A stretch of 8,007 nucleotides of DNA from Paenibacillus sp. (GTDB taxonomy: Bacteria > Bacillota > Bacilli > Paenibacillales > Paenibacillaceae): contig JAQSXN010000151.1 of the NCBI GenBank assembly GCA_029256665.1, forward strand, positions 1 to 8,007. The letters run 5' to 3'. The first letter of the stretch is position 1. Every line of letters starts with the position of its first letter. Shown piece by piece: positions 1-7,235 of the stretch. A program made the position numbers and the translations under genes. The notes beneath the pieces were generated by a model. The model saw only the letters and a program-made list of their open reading frames with translations. It did not search any database and was not told where the DNA came from.

Positions 1-784
<784 letters not shown>

Positions 785-798
785 AAGGGGTGAATTCC

Positions 799-1110
799 AT
801 GTCTCAATTATTAGCAGATGGAGCAGGCAGCCAAAACATTTGGCAGCTGATCTGGCCGTTTATTCTGATGTTCGCAGTATTCTACTTCCTGCTTATTCGT
901 CCGCAACAGAAGAAACAAAAACAGCGCAGTTCCATGCTGAACCAGATCAAAAAGGGCGACAAAGTAACGACAATCGGCGGCTTGCACGGCACGATCGTCG
1001 AGATGTCAGACGATACCGTCGTTCTGCGCGTTAACGACACGACCAAAATGACATTCGAACGCAGCGCGATCAATGCGGTTGTTACCGCGGCGCCAGCGGC
1101 AACGGAGTAA
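799..1110 (+). CDS. yajC: Preprotein translocase accessory subunit YajC
   Basis: Small membrane protein of 103 residues that associates with SecDF and SecYEG in the cytoplasmic membrane. It has one N-terminal transmembrane segment (about residues 15-36, IWQLIWPFILMFAVFYFLLI). The hallmark RPQQKKQKQ basic stretch follows, then a small cytoplasmic domain containing KKGDKVTTIGGLHGTIV, the usual YajC core. The ATG at 799 is chosen because AAAGGGG at 785-791 lies 7 nt upstream. A TTG codon in the same frame at 781 would overlap the end of tgt and has no ribosome site of its own. The gene follows tgt by 14 nt, the widespread queA-tgt-yajC arrangement. The C-terminus is Ala-rich (VVTAAPAATE) and probably unstructured. 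The partners secD and secF lie 3.7 kb downstream in a separate unit. Confidence 0.96.
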   Translation: MSQLLADGAGSQNIWQLIWPFILMFAVFYFLLIRPQQKKQKQRSSMLNQIKKGDKVTTIGGLHGTIVEMSDDTVVLRVNDTTKMTFERSAINAVVTAAPAATE

Positions 1111-1148
1111 TCCATCCTTACGACTTCACGAGTTTCATCGAGCAGAGA

Positions 1149-1180
1149 AAGGGCCTTGCGGAGCAATCCGCAAGGCCCTT
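1149..1180. terminator. Strong hairpin terminator between convergent yajC and the TIGR04086 gene
   Basis: Perfect 14-bp inverted repeat (AAGGGCCTTGCGGA with TCCGCAAGGCCCTT) closed by a GCAA (GNRA) tetraloop. It lies 38 nt after the yajC stop and 64 nt after the stop of the gene arriving on the other strand. The run after the stem is only moderately T-rich: CTTGTTCG on the plus strand, and CTTTCTCTG on the minus strand. The stem strength and position between converging genes suggest it stops both transcripts. Confidence 0.85.
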
Positions 1181-1244
1181 GTTCGCGTTCAACGGACCCG
1201 GTTACAAGCTTTCGTCATGACGTCCGCCGCAGTACCGCTACAGA

Positions 1245-1637
1245 TTACCGCTTCAGATTAACGCCGACCATGCCGCCGAGCGCACCCGCCAGCAAGACGG
1301 CTCCCAGCATCAACAGGCTGTTCCAGGACATGGAAGCGTTCTCGGCCAGGAAACTGACGATGATGACGAGAATGCCGTAGATGCCGCCAAGAAGCCCGCC
1401 GTTGTACCAGCCTTTGCGCTCCGATCGTTTGCCGGAGGAGAAACCTCCCGCGAGAGCCGACGCGGCGTGCACGAGCAGGGCATAGGTGCCTAACTCGTTT
1501 TCTTGCATGTTGCCGAAGTGCAGCATAAAGGATAGCAGCAGTGCGCCTGCTGCCAGCCATATTAAGGAGAACGCGATTCCCGCGAGCAACGGGGGACCAA
1601 TTACGGGCTGTTTTGGGGCTTGCTTGACGGAGCTCAT
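1245..1637 (-). CDS. yrzE: TIGR04086-family (YrzE-like) four-helix membrane protein
   Basis: Encodes 130 residues of unknown function. The ATG at 1637 (reading down the minus strand) is chosen because GGAGGAATAGG directly precedes it. The open frame extends 64 codons further upstream, but that stretch is polar, Arg-rich and without a ribosome site. The protein has a short soluble N-terminus (MSSVKQAPKQP) and four hydrophobic segments at about 15-37, 48-66, 77-98 and 107-126. It is Gly/Ala-rich, with small-residue helix-packing motifs (GGLLGGIYG, AGALGGMVG) and a basic loop, SGKRSERKGW. Length, four-helix pattern and position between yajC and the DUF421 gene match the TIGR04086 proteins, represented by YrzE in B. 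subtilis. The name rests on this resemblance and synteny. I could not assign a convincing promoter in the 232-bp divergent gap at 1638-1869, where I see no other gene. Confidence 0.82.
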   Translation of the reverse strand: MSSVKQAPKQPVIGPPLLAGIAFSLIWLAAGALLLSFMLHFGNMQENELGTYALLVHAASALAGGFSSGKRSERKGWYNGGLLGGIYGILVIIVSFLAENASMSWNSLLMLGAVLLAGALGGMVGVNLKR

Positions 1638-1869
1638 CCTATTCCTCCATTCGATACCATGATTAATAAACCATATGGCCAAGCCGGAGGAAATAGTACA
1701 AGGAGTTGGCGCCCGCGTAATCGGATTTGCCATATATTCGCGTTCTTTCGTCCGTATGAGGGACAGCCGCCAAGGTGAGAATAGCTGTACGAGCTTGAAC
1801 AAGCGCGGAATCGTCGAAAGAAAACGCATGGCGGCCGCGCAGCGTAATGAACGGAGGAGGCGCTAACCT

Positions 1870-2655
1870 GTGGAAGTATGGAGCCTGTTGATCCGGACTA
1901 CGGTCATTTATTTTGTCGTATTCTTGATTATGCGGTTGATGGGGAAGCGGGAGATCGGCAAGCTGTCGGTGCTGGACTTGATTATTTCCGTCATGATTGC
2001 CGAGATTGCGGTCATTGTAATAGAAGATGTCGATCGTCCGATGTGGGACGGGGTCGTCCCCATGATCGTGTTGCTTGTGATTCAAGTGTCGATGGCGTTG
2101 CTGGCCATGAGCAATCGCAAGCTGCGGCTGTTCTTTGACGGCAAACCGAGCGTCGTCATCGCCAAGGGCAAGATTAATCGGGATGTAATGCGCAAGCAGC
2201 GTTACAATCTGGATGATCTAATGCTGCAGTTGCGGGAGAACAAAATCACGTCCGTCGCGGACGTGGAGTTCGCCATATTGGAAACGAGCGGTAAGCTGTC
2301 CGTCATTCCCAGGGAAACCACGGAGCATGGCGGCGGCGAAGAAGCGACAGAGAACAAGCAAAGCTCGGACGGAAACGAAAGCTTTGGCGTCAGATCCATG
2401 ACGGAGCATGTTGCCGCGCGAAGCGTCAGGGAGAAAATCATTCCTTCCGGATACCGGTTCGAGATTCTGCCGATCCCGCTTATTATGGACGGCAAAGTAC
2501 AGGACGAAAATTTGGGCAAAATAGAAAAAACGCGTTTTTGGCTTAAAAACGCGCTGCAAGAGGAAAACGTTTATGACTTCAAAGACGTTTTTCTTTGTAC
2601 GATCGATCACAAGGGAAAGCTGTTTGTCGACGTGCATCAAAAAAAATTCACCTAA
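1870..2655 (+). CDS. yrbG: DUF421 (YetF/UPF0702-type) membrane protein
   Basis: Encodes 261 residues of a family widespread in spore-formers whose biochemical role is not established. The start is a GTG at 1870 with GGAGGAGG at 1853-1860, 9 nt upstream. Three N-terminal transmembrane segments (about 5-24, 33-52, 61-80) precede a cytoplasmic C-terminal part. Family motifs are visible: LMGKREIGKLSVLDLI after the first helix, FFDGKPSVVIAKGKI, RYNLDDLMLQLRENKI, and DVEFAILETSGKLSVIPR. A polar, low-complexity linker (about 148-185, HGGGEEATENKQSSDGNES) separates this from a second half with PIPLIMDGKVQDENL and FLCTIDHKGKLFVDVHQ. Synteny (after yrzE, before spoVB) matches B. subtilis yrbG. The last 8 bases overlap the end of spoVB on the other strand. 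A terminator for spoVB sits inside codons near 2518-2553. No terminator for this gene was found on the plus strand. Confidence 0.9.
   Translation: MEVWSLLIRTTVIYFVVFLIMRLMGKREIGKLSVLDLIISVMIAEIAVIVIEDVDRPMWDGVVPMIVLLVIQVSMALLAMSNRKLRLFFDGKPSVVIAKGKINRDVMRKQRYNLDDLMLQLRENKITSVADVEFAILETSGKLSVIPRETTEHGGGEEATENKQSSDGNESFGVRSMTEHVAARSVREKIIPSGYRFEILPIPLIMDGKVQDENLGKIEKTRFWLKNALQEENVYDFKDVFLCTIDHKGKLFVDVHQKKFT
2518..2553 (-). terminator. Intrinsic terminator for spoVB, embedded in the DUF421 gene
   Basis: Read on the minus strand: stem CGCGTTTTT / AAAAACGCG (2553-2545 with 2539-2531), a 5-nt loop AAGCC, then the run TTTTTTCTATTTT (2530-2518). A perfect 9-bp stem followed directly by a long U-tract is the standard Rho-independent design. 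It lies 95 nt past the spoVB stop in its direction of transcription. On the plus strand the same bases are coding (around KTRFWLKNAL) and no T-run follows the stem, so it should act on the spoVB transcript only. Confidence 0.8.
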
Positions 2656-4249
2656 ACCAAGCTCCGATCCATGGGATTCGAGATAAATCGTGCCGATCGA
2701 TGATTCTCATCCAGAACATGAGCAGCAAATACAGAATAACGCTGATGAAGCAAGCGGATAGTAGAGCGATCCATTCCAGCGTCATGGGCATCCGATGCAT
2801 GATCCACTGCGCGGCGGCTCCCATTATAACCATAGCGACGCCGACTTTGACAAAGTCGGCGATTTTCATGCGGAAGCCTATATAACGCATGACGCTGATG
2901 CCGTGCAGGACCGTTACGAGCACGATGTTCACGTTGATGGCGATCAGCGCTCCGTAGATGCCAAGCTCCGGCTTGGAGGCGAGCTGCACGATGAGCACAA
3001 GCTTAACGCCGGCCGCGAGAAACGTGTTCATTAAGGCGGCGCCAGGCCGGTCAAGCGCCTGAAGCGCGGCTTGGAGCGGAGCTTGCAGATAGATGAAGAT
3101 GCCGACCGGAGCCATGAGCCGAAGCATGGGCGCATATTCCTCGTGCGCGTAGATAATCCGGCAGAGCGGCTCTGCAAACAGCCCGAACACGACGGCGAAC
3201 GGCGCTCCGGAAACAAGGGCGATCCGCATCGATTGATGCATCCGTTTCTGAATAAGAGCTTTGTCGCCCCGCGCAGCAGCTTCCGACAAGGAAGGCACGA
3301 GCGACACGGCGAGCGAATAGGTAAGCGCCGTCGGGAGCAGCAGTAACGGGATGATCATCCCTTGCAGAGCGCCGTATTGCGCGGTGGCAATCCCGGTGAC
3401 AATGCCGGCGACGGCCAGGCTCTTGGCCGTAAAGATCGACTCAAGCAGATAGGATAAGGAACCGACAAGCTTGCTCCCCGTAACCGGAAGCGACAAACCG
3501 ACCAGCCGCCTTAATATCGGATGTTTGCTCCCGGAAGGACTTGCCGAATCGGAATCGGTTGTTGGGGCTGCGCTTGACGAGTCGCCGGCTAGACTTTCCC
3601 CTGACGATGATCGTAGGTTGCGTTTCGAACGATAATGCCACAGCAACACGGCGAAGCCTCCGAGTTCCCCCGCAACGACGCCAAGCATCGCCCCGGCCGC
3701 GGCCCAATCCAAGCCGTAAGGCAATAATAGATAGGCGAAGACCAAGGAAGCGATGATGCGAATGATCGTCTCGAGCGTCTGCGACAACGCGCCGGGGATC
3801 ATGTTTTGTTTGCCCTGGAAGTACCCTCGATATACGGATGAGACCCCGATAATAAGCAGAAGCGGCGTCATCATGAGGAAGGTGCGGTATACGCGCGTGT
3901 CAGGGATGAGGTAGCGGATGATGTAAGGCGCGAACAACAGCATGGCGAGCGTCAAAATAACGGAGATCGCGATGGTCAGCAACATGGCGGTGCGGAAGAT
4001 CGACTTCACGCGGTCTTGATCTCCGACCGACTCGGCTTCGGCGATCCACTTGGCGATCGCGAGCGGAATCCCTCCGGTTATGAAAGTAAGCATGACGATA
4101 AGGAACGGGTAGGAGAGCTGGTAGAGCCCGACGCCTTCCGCCCCGATGATGCGCGGGAGCGTGATCCTCGGCACAAAGCCGAGAATTCGGTTTACGATCC
4201 CCGCGGCAAGCAAGATCATGGCTCCTTTAATAAAGGTTTGTTTCGTCAT
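2648..4249 (-). CDS. spoVB: Stage V sporulation protein B, MATE/MVF-type polytopic membrane protein
   Basis: Encodes 533 residues with about 14 predicted membrane helices, belonging to the MOP (flippase) superfamily. In B. subtilis, SpoVB is needed for spore cortex peptidoglycan and is thought to act as a lipid-linked precursor transporter. The start at 4249 gives MTKQTFIKGAMILLAAGIVNRILGF, which aligns with known SpoVB N-termini; GAGG lies 8 nt upstream. The longer open frame (to 4306) adds a polar stretch with no family likeness. Recognisable segments are LPRIIGAEGVGLYQ, VYRGYFQGKQNMIPGALSQTLET and the mirrored half beginning LVGLSLPVTGSKLVGS. A Ser/Asp/Pro-rich insert at about residues 214-241 links the two halves. 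I could not point to a convincing sigma-E promoter in the upstream 280 bp, although the family is sporulation-controlled. The 3' end overlaps the DUF421 gene. Confidence 0.95.
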   Translation of the reverse strand: MTKQTFIKGAMILLAAGIVNRILGFVPRITLPRIIGAEGVGLYQLSYPFLIVMLTFITGGIPLAIAKWIAEAESVGDQDRVKSIFRTAMLLTIAISVILTLAMLLFAPYIIRYLIPDTRVYRTFLMMTPLLLIIGVSSVYRGYFQGKQNMIPGALSQTLETIIRIIASLVFAYLLLPYGLDWAAAGAMLGVVAGELGGFAVLLWHYRSKRNLRSSSGESLAGDSSSAAPTTDSDSASPSGSKHPILRRLVGLSLPVTGSKLVGSLSYLLESIFTAKSLAVAGIVTGIATAQYGALQGMIIPLLLLPTALTYSLAVSLVPSLSEAAARGDKALIQKRMHQSMRIALVSGAPFAVVFGLFAEPLCRIIYAHEEYAPMLRLMAPVGIFIYLQAPLQAALQALDRPGAALMNTFLAAGVKLVLIVQLASKPELGIYGALIAINVNIVLVTVLHGISVMRYIGFRMKIADFVKVGVAMVIMGAAAQWIMHRMPMTLEWIALLSACFISVILYLLLMFWMRIIDRHDLSRIPWIGAWFR

Positions 4250-4325
4250 GGCGAATTCCTCAACTCCTTCGATATGGACCTTTCCGTTTCGTCCGAACAC
4301 GCGCAATATCTCTTCCTATCGTTAT

Positions 4326-4361
4326 GAAACGGGCTAGCGCCGGATAGGCTTGGCTCGTTTC
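4326..4361. other. Long imperfect hairpin in the divergent spoVB-comN gap
   Basis: The arms GAAACGGGCTAG (4326-4337) and TTGGCTCGTTTC (4350-4361) form 12 pairs including three G-U type pairs. A further GCC/GGC closes a GGATA loop, with one bulged C. It lies about 77 nt upstream of the spoVB start and about 170 nt upstream of the comN start. No clear T-run follows on either strand (CGCTTTG on plus, ATAACG on minus), so I do not call it a terminator. It could be part of a 5' leader of either gene. Nothing else was seen in the 280-bp gap at 4250-4529. Confidence 0.35.
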
Positions 4362-4529
4362 GCTTTGTCCGTCTCTCTTCCTTAACTGTATGCGCGGCAT
4401 GTCCGCTTCAATGTCTGCCAATTTGTCCCCGCGCGTAAACGTGCAGGAGAATGGGCTTCAAGGTCGAATACATTGTGTAGAGGAAGGAAGCTTGAAGCGG
4501 ACGGCAAAGAGCGATACGGGAGGATAGCC

Positions 4530-4769
4530 ATGGCGGATGATGAGCTTAATGCGGTAATCGAAGAGTTGTGCACGAGCAAAGCGGAGGAATTCCGGCTCAT
4601 TGGCTACGAACATGTGACGGGCAAGGATATTTGGGACTGCGTAAGCGCGGGCTACGCCAAGACGGGACAGCCGGAGCTGCATCGGATGGTTAACGATATA
4701 TTGTCGCTGAAGGTCACGCGGTTCATGAATTATTTGACGCTCAGCGCCTATAAGGGAACCTCGTTTTGA
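4530..4769 (+). CDS. comN: ComN-like post-transcriptional regulator
   Basis: Small soluble protein of 79 residues, MADDELNAVIEELCTSKAEEFRLIGYEHVTGKDIWDCVSAGYAK and onward. It resembles the ComN/YrzD family, whose B. subtilis member controls comE mRNA after transcription. The conserved pattern E-F-x-x-x-G-Y, then the DIWDCV and Y-A-K helix, and a C-terminal helix ending in FMNYLTLSAYKG are visible. No membrane segment or signal peptide is present. The ATG at 4530 is chosen because GGGAGG lies 6 nt upstream; a TTG start 19 codons earlier is possible but has a weaker context. Position between spoVB and secD is the same as in B. subtilis. The regulatory role is transferred from that protein. Whether this organism's ComN has a comE target cannot be told from here. 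Confidence 0.85.
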   Translation: MADDELNAVIEELCTSKAEEFRLIGYEHVTGKDIWDCVSAGYAKTGQPELHRMVNDILSLKVTRFMNYLTLSAYKGTSF

Positions 4770-4789
4770 CGATGGGGTTCTTTCTTTTT
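4753..4789 (+). terminator. Possible intrinsic terminator after comN
   Basis: GAACC (4756-4760) can pair with GGTTC (4776-4780), and TCG with CGA inside it, around a small loop containing the comN stop codon. The stem carries a 3-nt bulge (TGG). TTTCTTTTT follows at 4781-4789. The T-run is good but the stem is imperfect. The run overlaps the -35 box of the secD promoter. Confidence 0.35.
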
Positions 4790-4816
4790 GACTCGTTTTT
4801 GGTGCATCTGTATAAT
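4788..4816 (+). promoter_or_regulatory. Sigma-A promoter for secD-secF
   Basis: TTGACT at 4788-4793 (5 of 6 consensus), a spacer of exactly 17 bp, and TATAAT at 4811-4816 (6 of 6). Transcription should start near 4823, giving a leader of about 28 nt that contains AAGGAGG at 4834-4840, 10 nt before the secD ATG. This is the clearest promoter in the window and suggests strong constitutive expression. Confidence 0.88.
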
Positions 4817-4850
4817 GGGAATATTGAGATCATAAGGAGGATTCAGACGT

Positions 4851-6086
4851 ATGTTCGGGAAGAGAATTGTAGCCTTCCTATTGATCGTGGTCGTGGCGTT
4901 CGCCATTATGGCCGGTACAAGCCCTTGGCTGCTGAAAGGCGTCAAGCTTGGCCTCGATTTGAAAGGCGGCTTCGAGGTGCTGTACGAGGCGGTTCCGTTC
5001 GAAGGGGGCGCCGCGCTGACGCCGGAAAGCTTGAAGCAAACCGCGCAAAGCCTGCAGAAACGGATTGACGCGACCGGTCTTGTAGAGCCGGAGATTACGA
5101 CGGAGGGCACGAACCGCATCCGCATCAAGCTGCCGGGCCTCGAGGACGAGGAGCAAGTGCGTGAGCTTCTGGCCAAGCCGATCAATCTGACCTTCCGCGC
5201 GCCGGACGGCGAAATTATGCTGACGGGAACGGACTTTGTGGAAAACGCGGCGGGTCTTGAGTTTAACGAGCTTAATCAGCCGGTTGTCACGATCAAGCTG
5301 AAAGACGCGAAGAAGTTCGGCGACGTAACGTCCAAGCTGGTCGGACAGGCGATGTCCATCTATCTCGACGAAGAAGAGATTTCGAGTCCGATGGTCAATC
5401 AAGCCATCAACAGCGACAGCGCCGTTATCGAGATGGGCAATTCGTCGACGGAGGAAGCAAGAGAACTTCGCGATCTTATCAACATGGGCTCGCTGCCGCT
5501 GAAGCTGGAAGAAAAGTATACGCAAAGCGTAGGAGCCAAGCTCGGCATGGAGTCGCTGAAGGATACCGTTACGGCGGGCATTCTCGGATCACTGATCGTA
5601 CTAGTTTTCATGGTTATCATTTATCGGGTACCCGGCTTCGTGGCGGCAATCACGATTATTACGTACGCATGGCTGCTCATTCTCGTGCAGAATCTGATGA
5701 ACGCGACGCTGACGCTTCCGGGTATAGCGGCGTTCGTCCTCGGCGTCGGGATGGCGGTTGACGCCAACATTATTACGGCGGAGCGGATCAAAGAAGAGAT
5801 ACGGTCGGGCAAGAGCATGCTGTCTTCCCTGAAGGCCGGCTCCAAGAGCTCGTTCCGCACCATTATGGACGCCAACATAACGGGTATTATCGCAAGCGCC
5901 GTGTTGTACTTCATCGGCGACGGCGCGATCAAAGGTTTTGCGCTGACGATGATTTTCAGCATTCTGGTCAGCGTCGTGACGAATATTTTCTTCGCGCGTT
6001 TCCTCTTGGATATGCTCGTACGAAGCAACCGGTTCTTGAAACCAAGCTACTACGGCGTGAAGGAGGGCGAAATCCGTGAACTATAA
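4851..6086 (+). CDS. secD: Protein translocase subunit SecD
   Basis: Membrane subunit of 411 residues that uses the proton gradient to help pull exported proteins through the SecYEG channel. It has one N-terminal helix (about 6-24) and GLDLKGGFEVLYE (34-46), the conserved start of the first periplasmic domain. A large external domain with LTPESLKQTAQSLQKRIDATGLVEPEI follows, then five helices packed between about 240 and 390. The key helix-4 motif GMAVDANIITAERIKEEI has its conserved Asp at residue 304, the residue implicated in proton transport. The start is fixed by AAGGAGG 10 nt upstream and by the near-consensus promoter. It is a separate gene from secF, unlike the fused SecDF of B. subtilis. 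The reading frame overlaps secF by 11 bases, so translation of the two is probably coupled. Confidence 0.97.
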   Translation: MFGKRIVAFLLIVVVAFAIMAGTSPWLLKGVKLGLDLKGGFEVLYEAVPFEGGAALTPESLKQTAQSLQKRIDATGLVEPEITTEGTNRIRIKLPGLEDEEQVRELLAKPINLTFRAPDGEIMLTGTDFVENAAGLEFNELNQPVVTIKLKDAKKFGDVTSKLVGQAMSIYLDEEEISSPMVNQAINSDSAVIEMGNSSTEEARELRDLINMGSLPLKLEEKYTQSVGAKLGMESLKDTVTAGILGSLIVLVFMVIIYRVPGFVAAITIITYAWLLILVQNLMNATLTLPGIAAFVLGVGMAVDANIITAERIKEEIRSGKSMLSSLKAGSKSSFRTIMDANITGIIASAVLYFIGDGAIKGFALTMIFSILVSVVTNIFFARFLLDMLVRSNRFLKPSYYGVKEGEIREL

Positions 6087-6996
6087 CACAAAGATCCGGT
6101 ACGACGTCGTCGGCAACCGGAACAAATACTTTATCTTTTCCATCGTCCTCACGCTGGCGGGCATCGTCTCGTTGATTCTGTTCCAGCTGAATTTCGGCGT
6201 CGACTTCAAGGCGGGGACGAACATCGACGTCTCGGTCGGACAGGCGGTCACGCAGCAGGAGATCAATTCGACGCTGGACGAAGCGGGGTTCCCCGATGAA
6301 ACGTCAACGATCGGCGGAGCGAACAAAGACCGGGCGACGATACGATTCGCCGAAATATTGACGCAGGAGCAATCGACCAAAGTCATCGAGGCGCTCAAGG
6401 CAAAATATGGCGACGACGTGTCCGCCGAAGTGAACGTCGTATCGACGGAAATCGCGCAGGAGCTTGGCATCAAGACGATCTGGGCGATTCTGATCGCGAG
6501 CCTCGGCATTATGTTCTACGTCATGATCCGTTTCGAGTGGCGCTTCGCCCTTGCTTCGAATATCTCTATCTTGTATGACAGCTTTGTCGTTATCGCGATT
6601 TTCTCCATCTTCCGATTCGAAGTCGATTTGCCGTTTATCGCGGCCGTCCTGACGACGCTCGGGTATTCGATCAACGACAAAATCGTCATCTTCGACCGAA
6701 TTCGCGAAAATATGCGGTTCTCGCAAGTTAGAAACGAAGAGCAGCTGGCTCACCTCGTTAATGCGAGCGTATGGCAGACGATGGCCCGCAACCTGTACAC
6801 GGTGCTTACGGTCGTGATCGTAACGCTATGTATTTTCTTCCTAGGCAGCCCATCGATCAAAATGTTCTCGCTGGCTTTGCTTGTCGGATTAATCAGCGGC
6901 GCGTATTCGACGATCTTTATCGCGAGCCCGCTGTGGTTCTTGTTGAAACGCAGAGAGAAACAAAAGCCGAAAGTTGCAGTGAAGACGGAGCCTTAA
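6076..6996 (+). CDS. secF: Protein translocase subunit SecF
   Basis: Partner of SecD, 306 residues, with six predicted membrane helices: one near 18-38 and five in the C-terminal half. The GTG start at 6076 lies within the secD 3' end and is preceded by AGGAGGG at 6061-6067, inside secD codons. Visible motifs are GVDFKAGTNIDV (41-52), the first external-domain signature, with Ala where most members have the second Gly of FxGG. YSINDKIVIFDRIRENMR carries the conserved Asp residues 201 and 207. NASVWQTMARNLYTVLTVVIV and ALLVGLISGAYSTIFIASPLWFLL follow. The C-terminal tail is basic (KRREKQKPKVAVKTEP) and cytoplasmic. The gene ends 4 nt before the tandem structured elements, the first of which may supply its terminator. 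Confidence 0.96.
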   Translation: MNYNTKIRYDVVGNRNKYFIFSIVLTLAGIVSLILFQLNFGVDFKAGTNIDVSVGQAVTQQEINSTLDEAGFPDETSTIGGANKDRATIRFAEILTQEQSTKVIEALKAKYGDDVSAEVNVVSTEIAQELGIKTIWAILIASLGIMFYVMIRFEWRFALASNISILYDSFVVIAIFSIFRFEVDLPFIAAVLTTLGYSINDKIVIFDRIRENMRFSQVRNEEQLAHLVNASVWQTMARNLYTVLTVVIVTLCIFFLGSPSIKMFSLALLVGLISGAYSTIFIASPLWFLLKRREKQKPKVAVKTEP

Positions 6997-7000
6997 TTGA

Positions 7001-7116
7001 CCACAATAGAATATATAAGTTTTCGAGAAATCGAAAACCGAATTCTATTTGGCGATAAAAACTTCATCTAAACTCGGTCGCTCATCATCGAAGGACTCCG
7101 ATAGGAGTTTTTCTCA
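7001..7116. repeat. Tandem structured element, copy 1
   Basis: AT-rich 116-bp unit. Its 3' 66 bp match copy 2 at 48 of 66 positions without gaps. Potential RNA helices, read on plus, are: AATAGAAT (7005-7012) with ATTCTATT (7042-7049); inside it a hairpin GTTTTCGA-GAAA-TCGAAAAC (7019-7038); and AAAAACT (7057-7063) with AGTTTTT (7106-7112). Segments identical in both copies include GGCGATAAAA (7051-7060) and CGGTCGC (7075-7081). GCGA and TCGC within them could pair as a pseudoknot. The unit may be a cis-acting RNA, an independent small RNA or a small mobile repeat. I do not recognise it as a known riboswitch class. The strand is undecided, but the T-run at the right end favours plus. Confidence 0.7.
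7093..7114 (+). terminator. Terminator-like hairpin at the 3' end of copy 1
   Basis: ACTCC-GATA-GGAGT (7095-7108), extended by G-U pairs on the flanking GG/TT, is followed by TTTTCT. It is the first terminator-like structure after secF. Its right arm is shared with the alternative AAAAACT/AGTTTTT helix, so the two structures exclude each other. Confidence 0.5.
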
Positions 7117-7235
7117 CCACATAAGAATTTATAAAATTTTCGAGCTTGCCGGAAGAATAAATTCTTATTGGCGATAAAACCAACCTTTAAACGCGGTCGC
7201 ACATCTTCGAAAGGCCGAGGGTAGAGGTTTTCTCA
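7117..7235. repeat. Tandem structured element, copy 2
   Basis: Second unit, 119 bp, abutting the first. The first helix is longer here: ATAAGAATTTAT (7121-7132) with ATAAATTCTTAT (7157-7168), 12 perfect pairs. Compared with copy 1, two pairs are swapped on both sides (A-T to T-A and T-A to A-T). The 3' helix is AAAACC (7176-7181) with GGTTTT (7226-7231), where an A-T pair of copy 1 has become C-G. The proximal alternative is AAGGCC (7211-7216) with GGTTTT (7226-7231), again sharing the right arm. GGCGATAAAA (7170-7179) and CGGTCGC (7194-7200) are unchanged. After it, CAAGGATAAGAAGTT (7236-7250) resembles the first bases of the unit and may be a cut-off third copy. Confidence 0.7.

Noticed and set aside
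1675..1866. Small 63-codon plus-strand frame just before the DUF421 gene
   Set aside because: Basic, low-information product with no recognisable motif and no convincing upstream ribosome site. The region looks like leader or promoter DNA.
1663..2085. Open frame of 140 codons on the minus strand across the yrzE-DUF421 gap
   Set aside because: It lies mostly over DUF421 codons, and its composition (many His, Asn, Asp) is that of a shadow frame. No ribosome site was seen.
4878..5525. Open frame of 215 codons on the minus strand opposite secD
   Set aside because: The product is rich in Arg, Gln and Leu, typical of a reverse-complement frame in GC-rich coding DNA. secD on the plus strand has all family motifs and a promoter.
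6998..7018. Promoter TTGACC ... TATATAA just after secF
   Set aside because: The two boxes are only about 9 bp apart, far from the 17 bp needed, and the second lies in the first arm of copy 1.
7001..7235. CRISPR array
   Set aside because: There are only two long, diverged, directly abutting units with no unique spacers and no cas genes nearby.
7001..7235. Tandem T-box or glycine riboswitch
   Set aside because: No AGGGTGGNACCGCG T-box motif and none of the glycine-aptamer conserved blocks were found. The downstream genes also do not fit amino-acid control.
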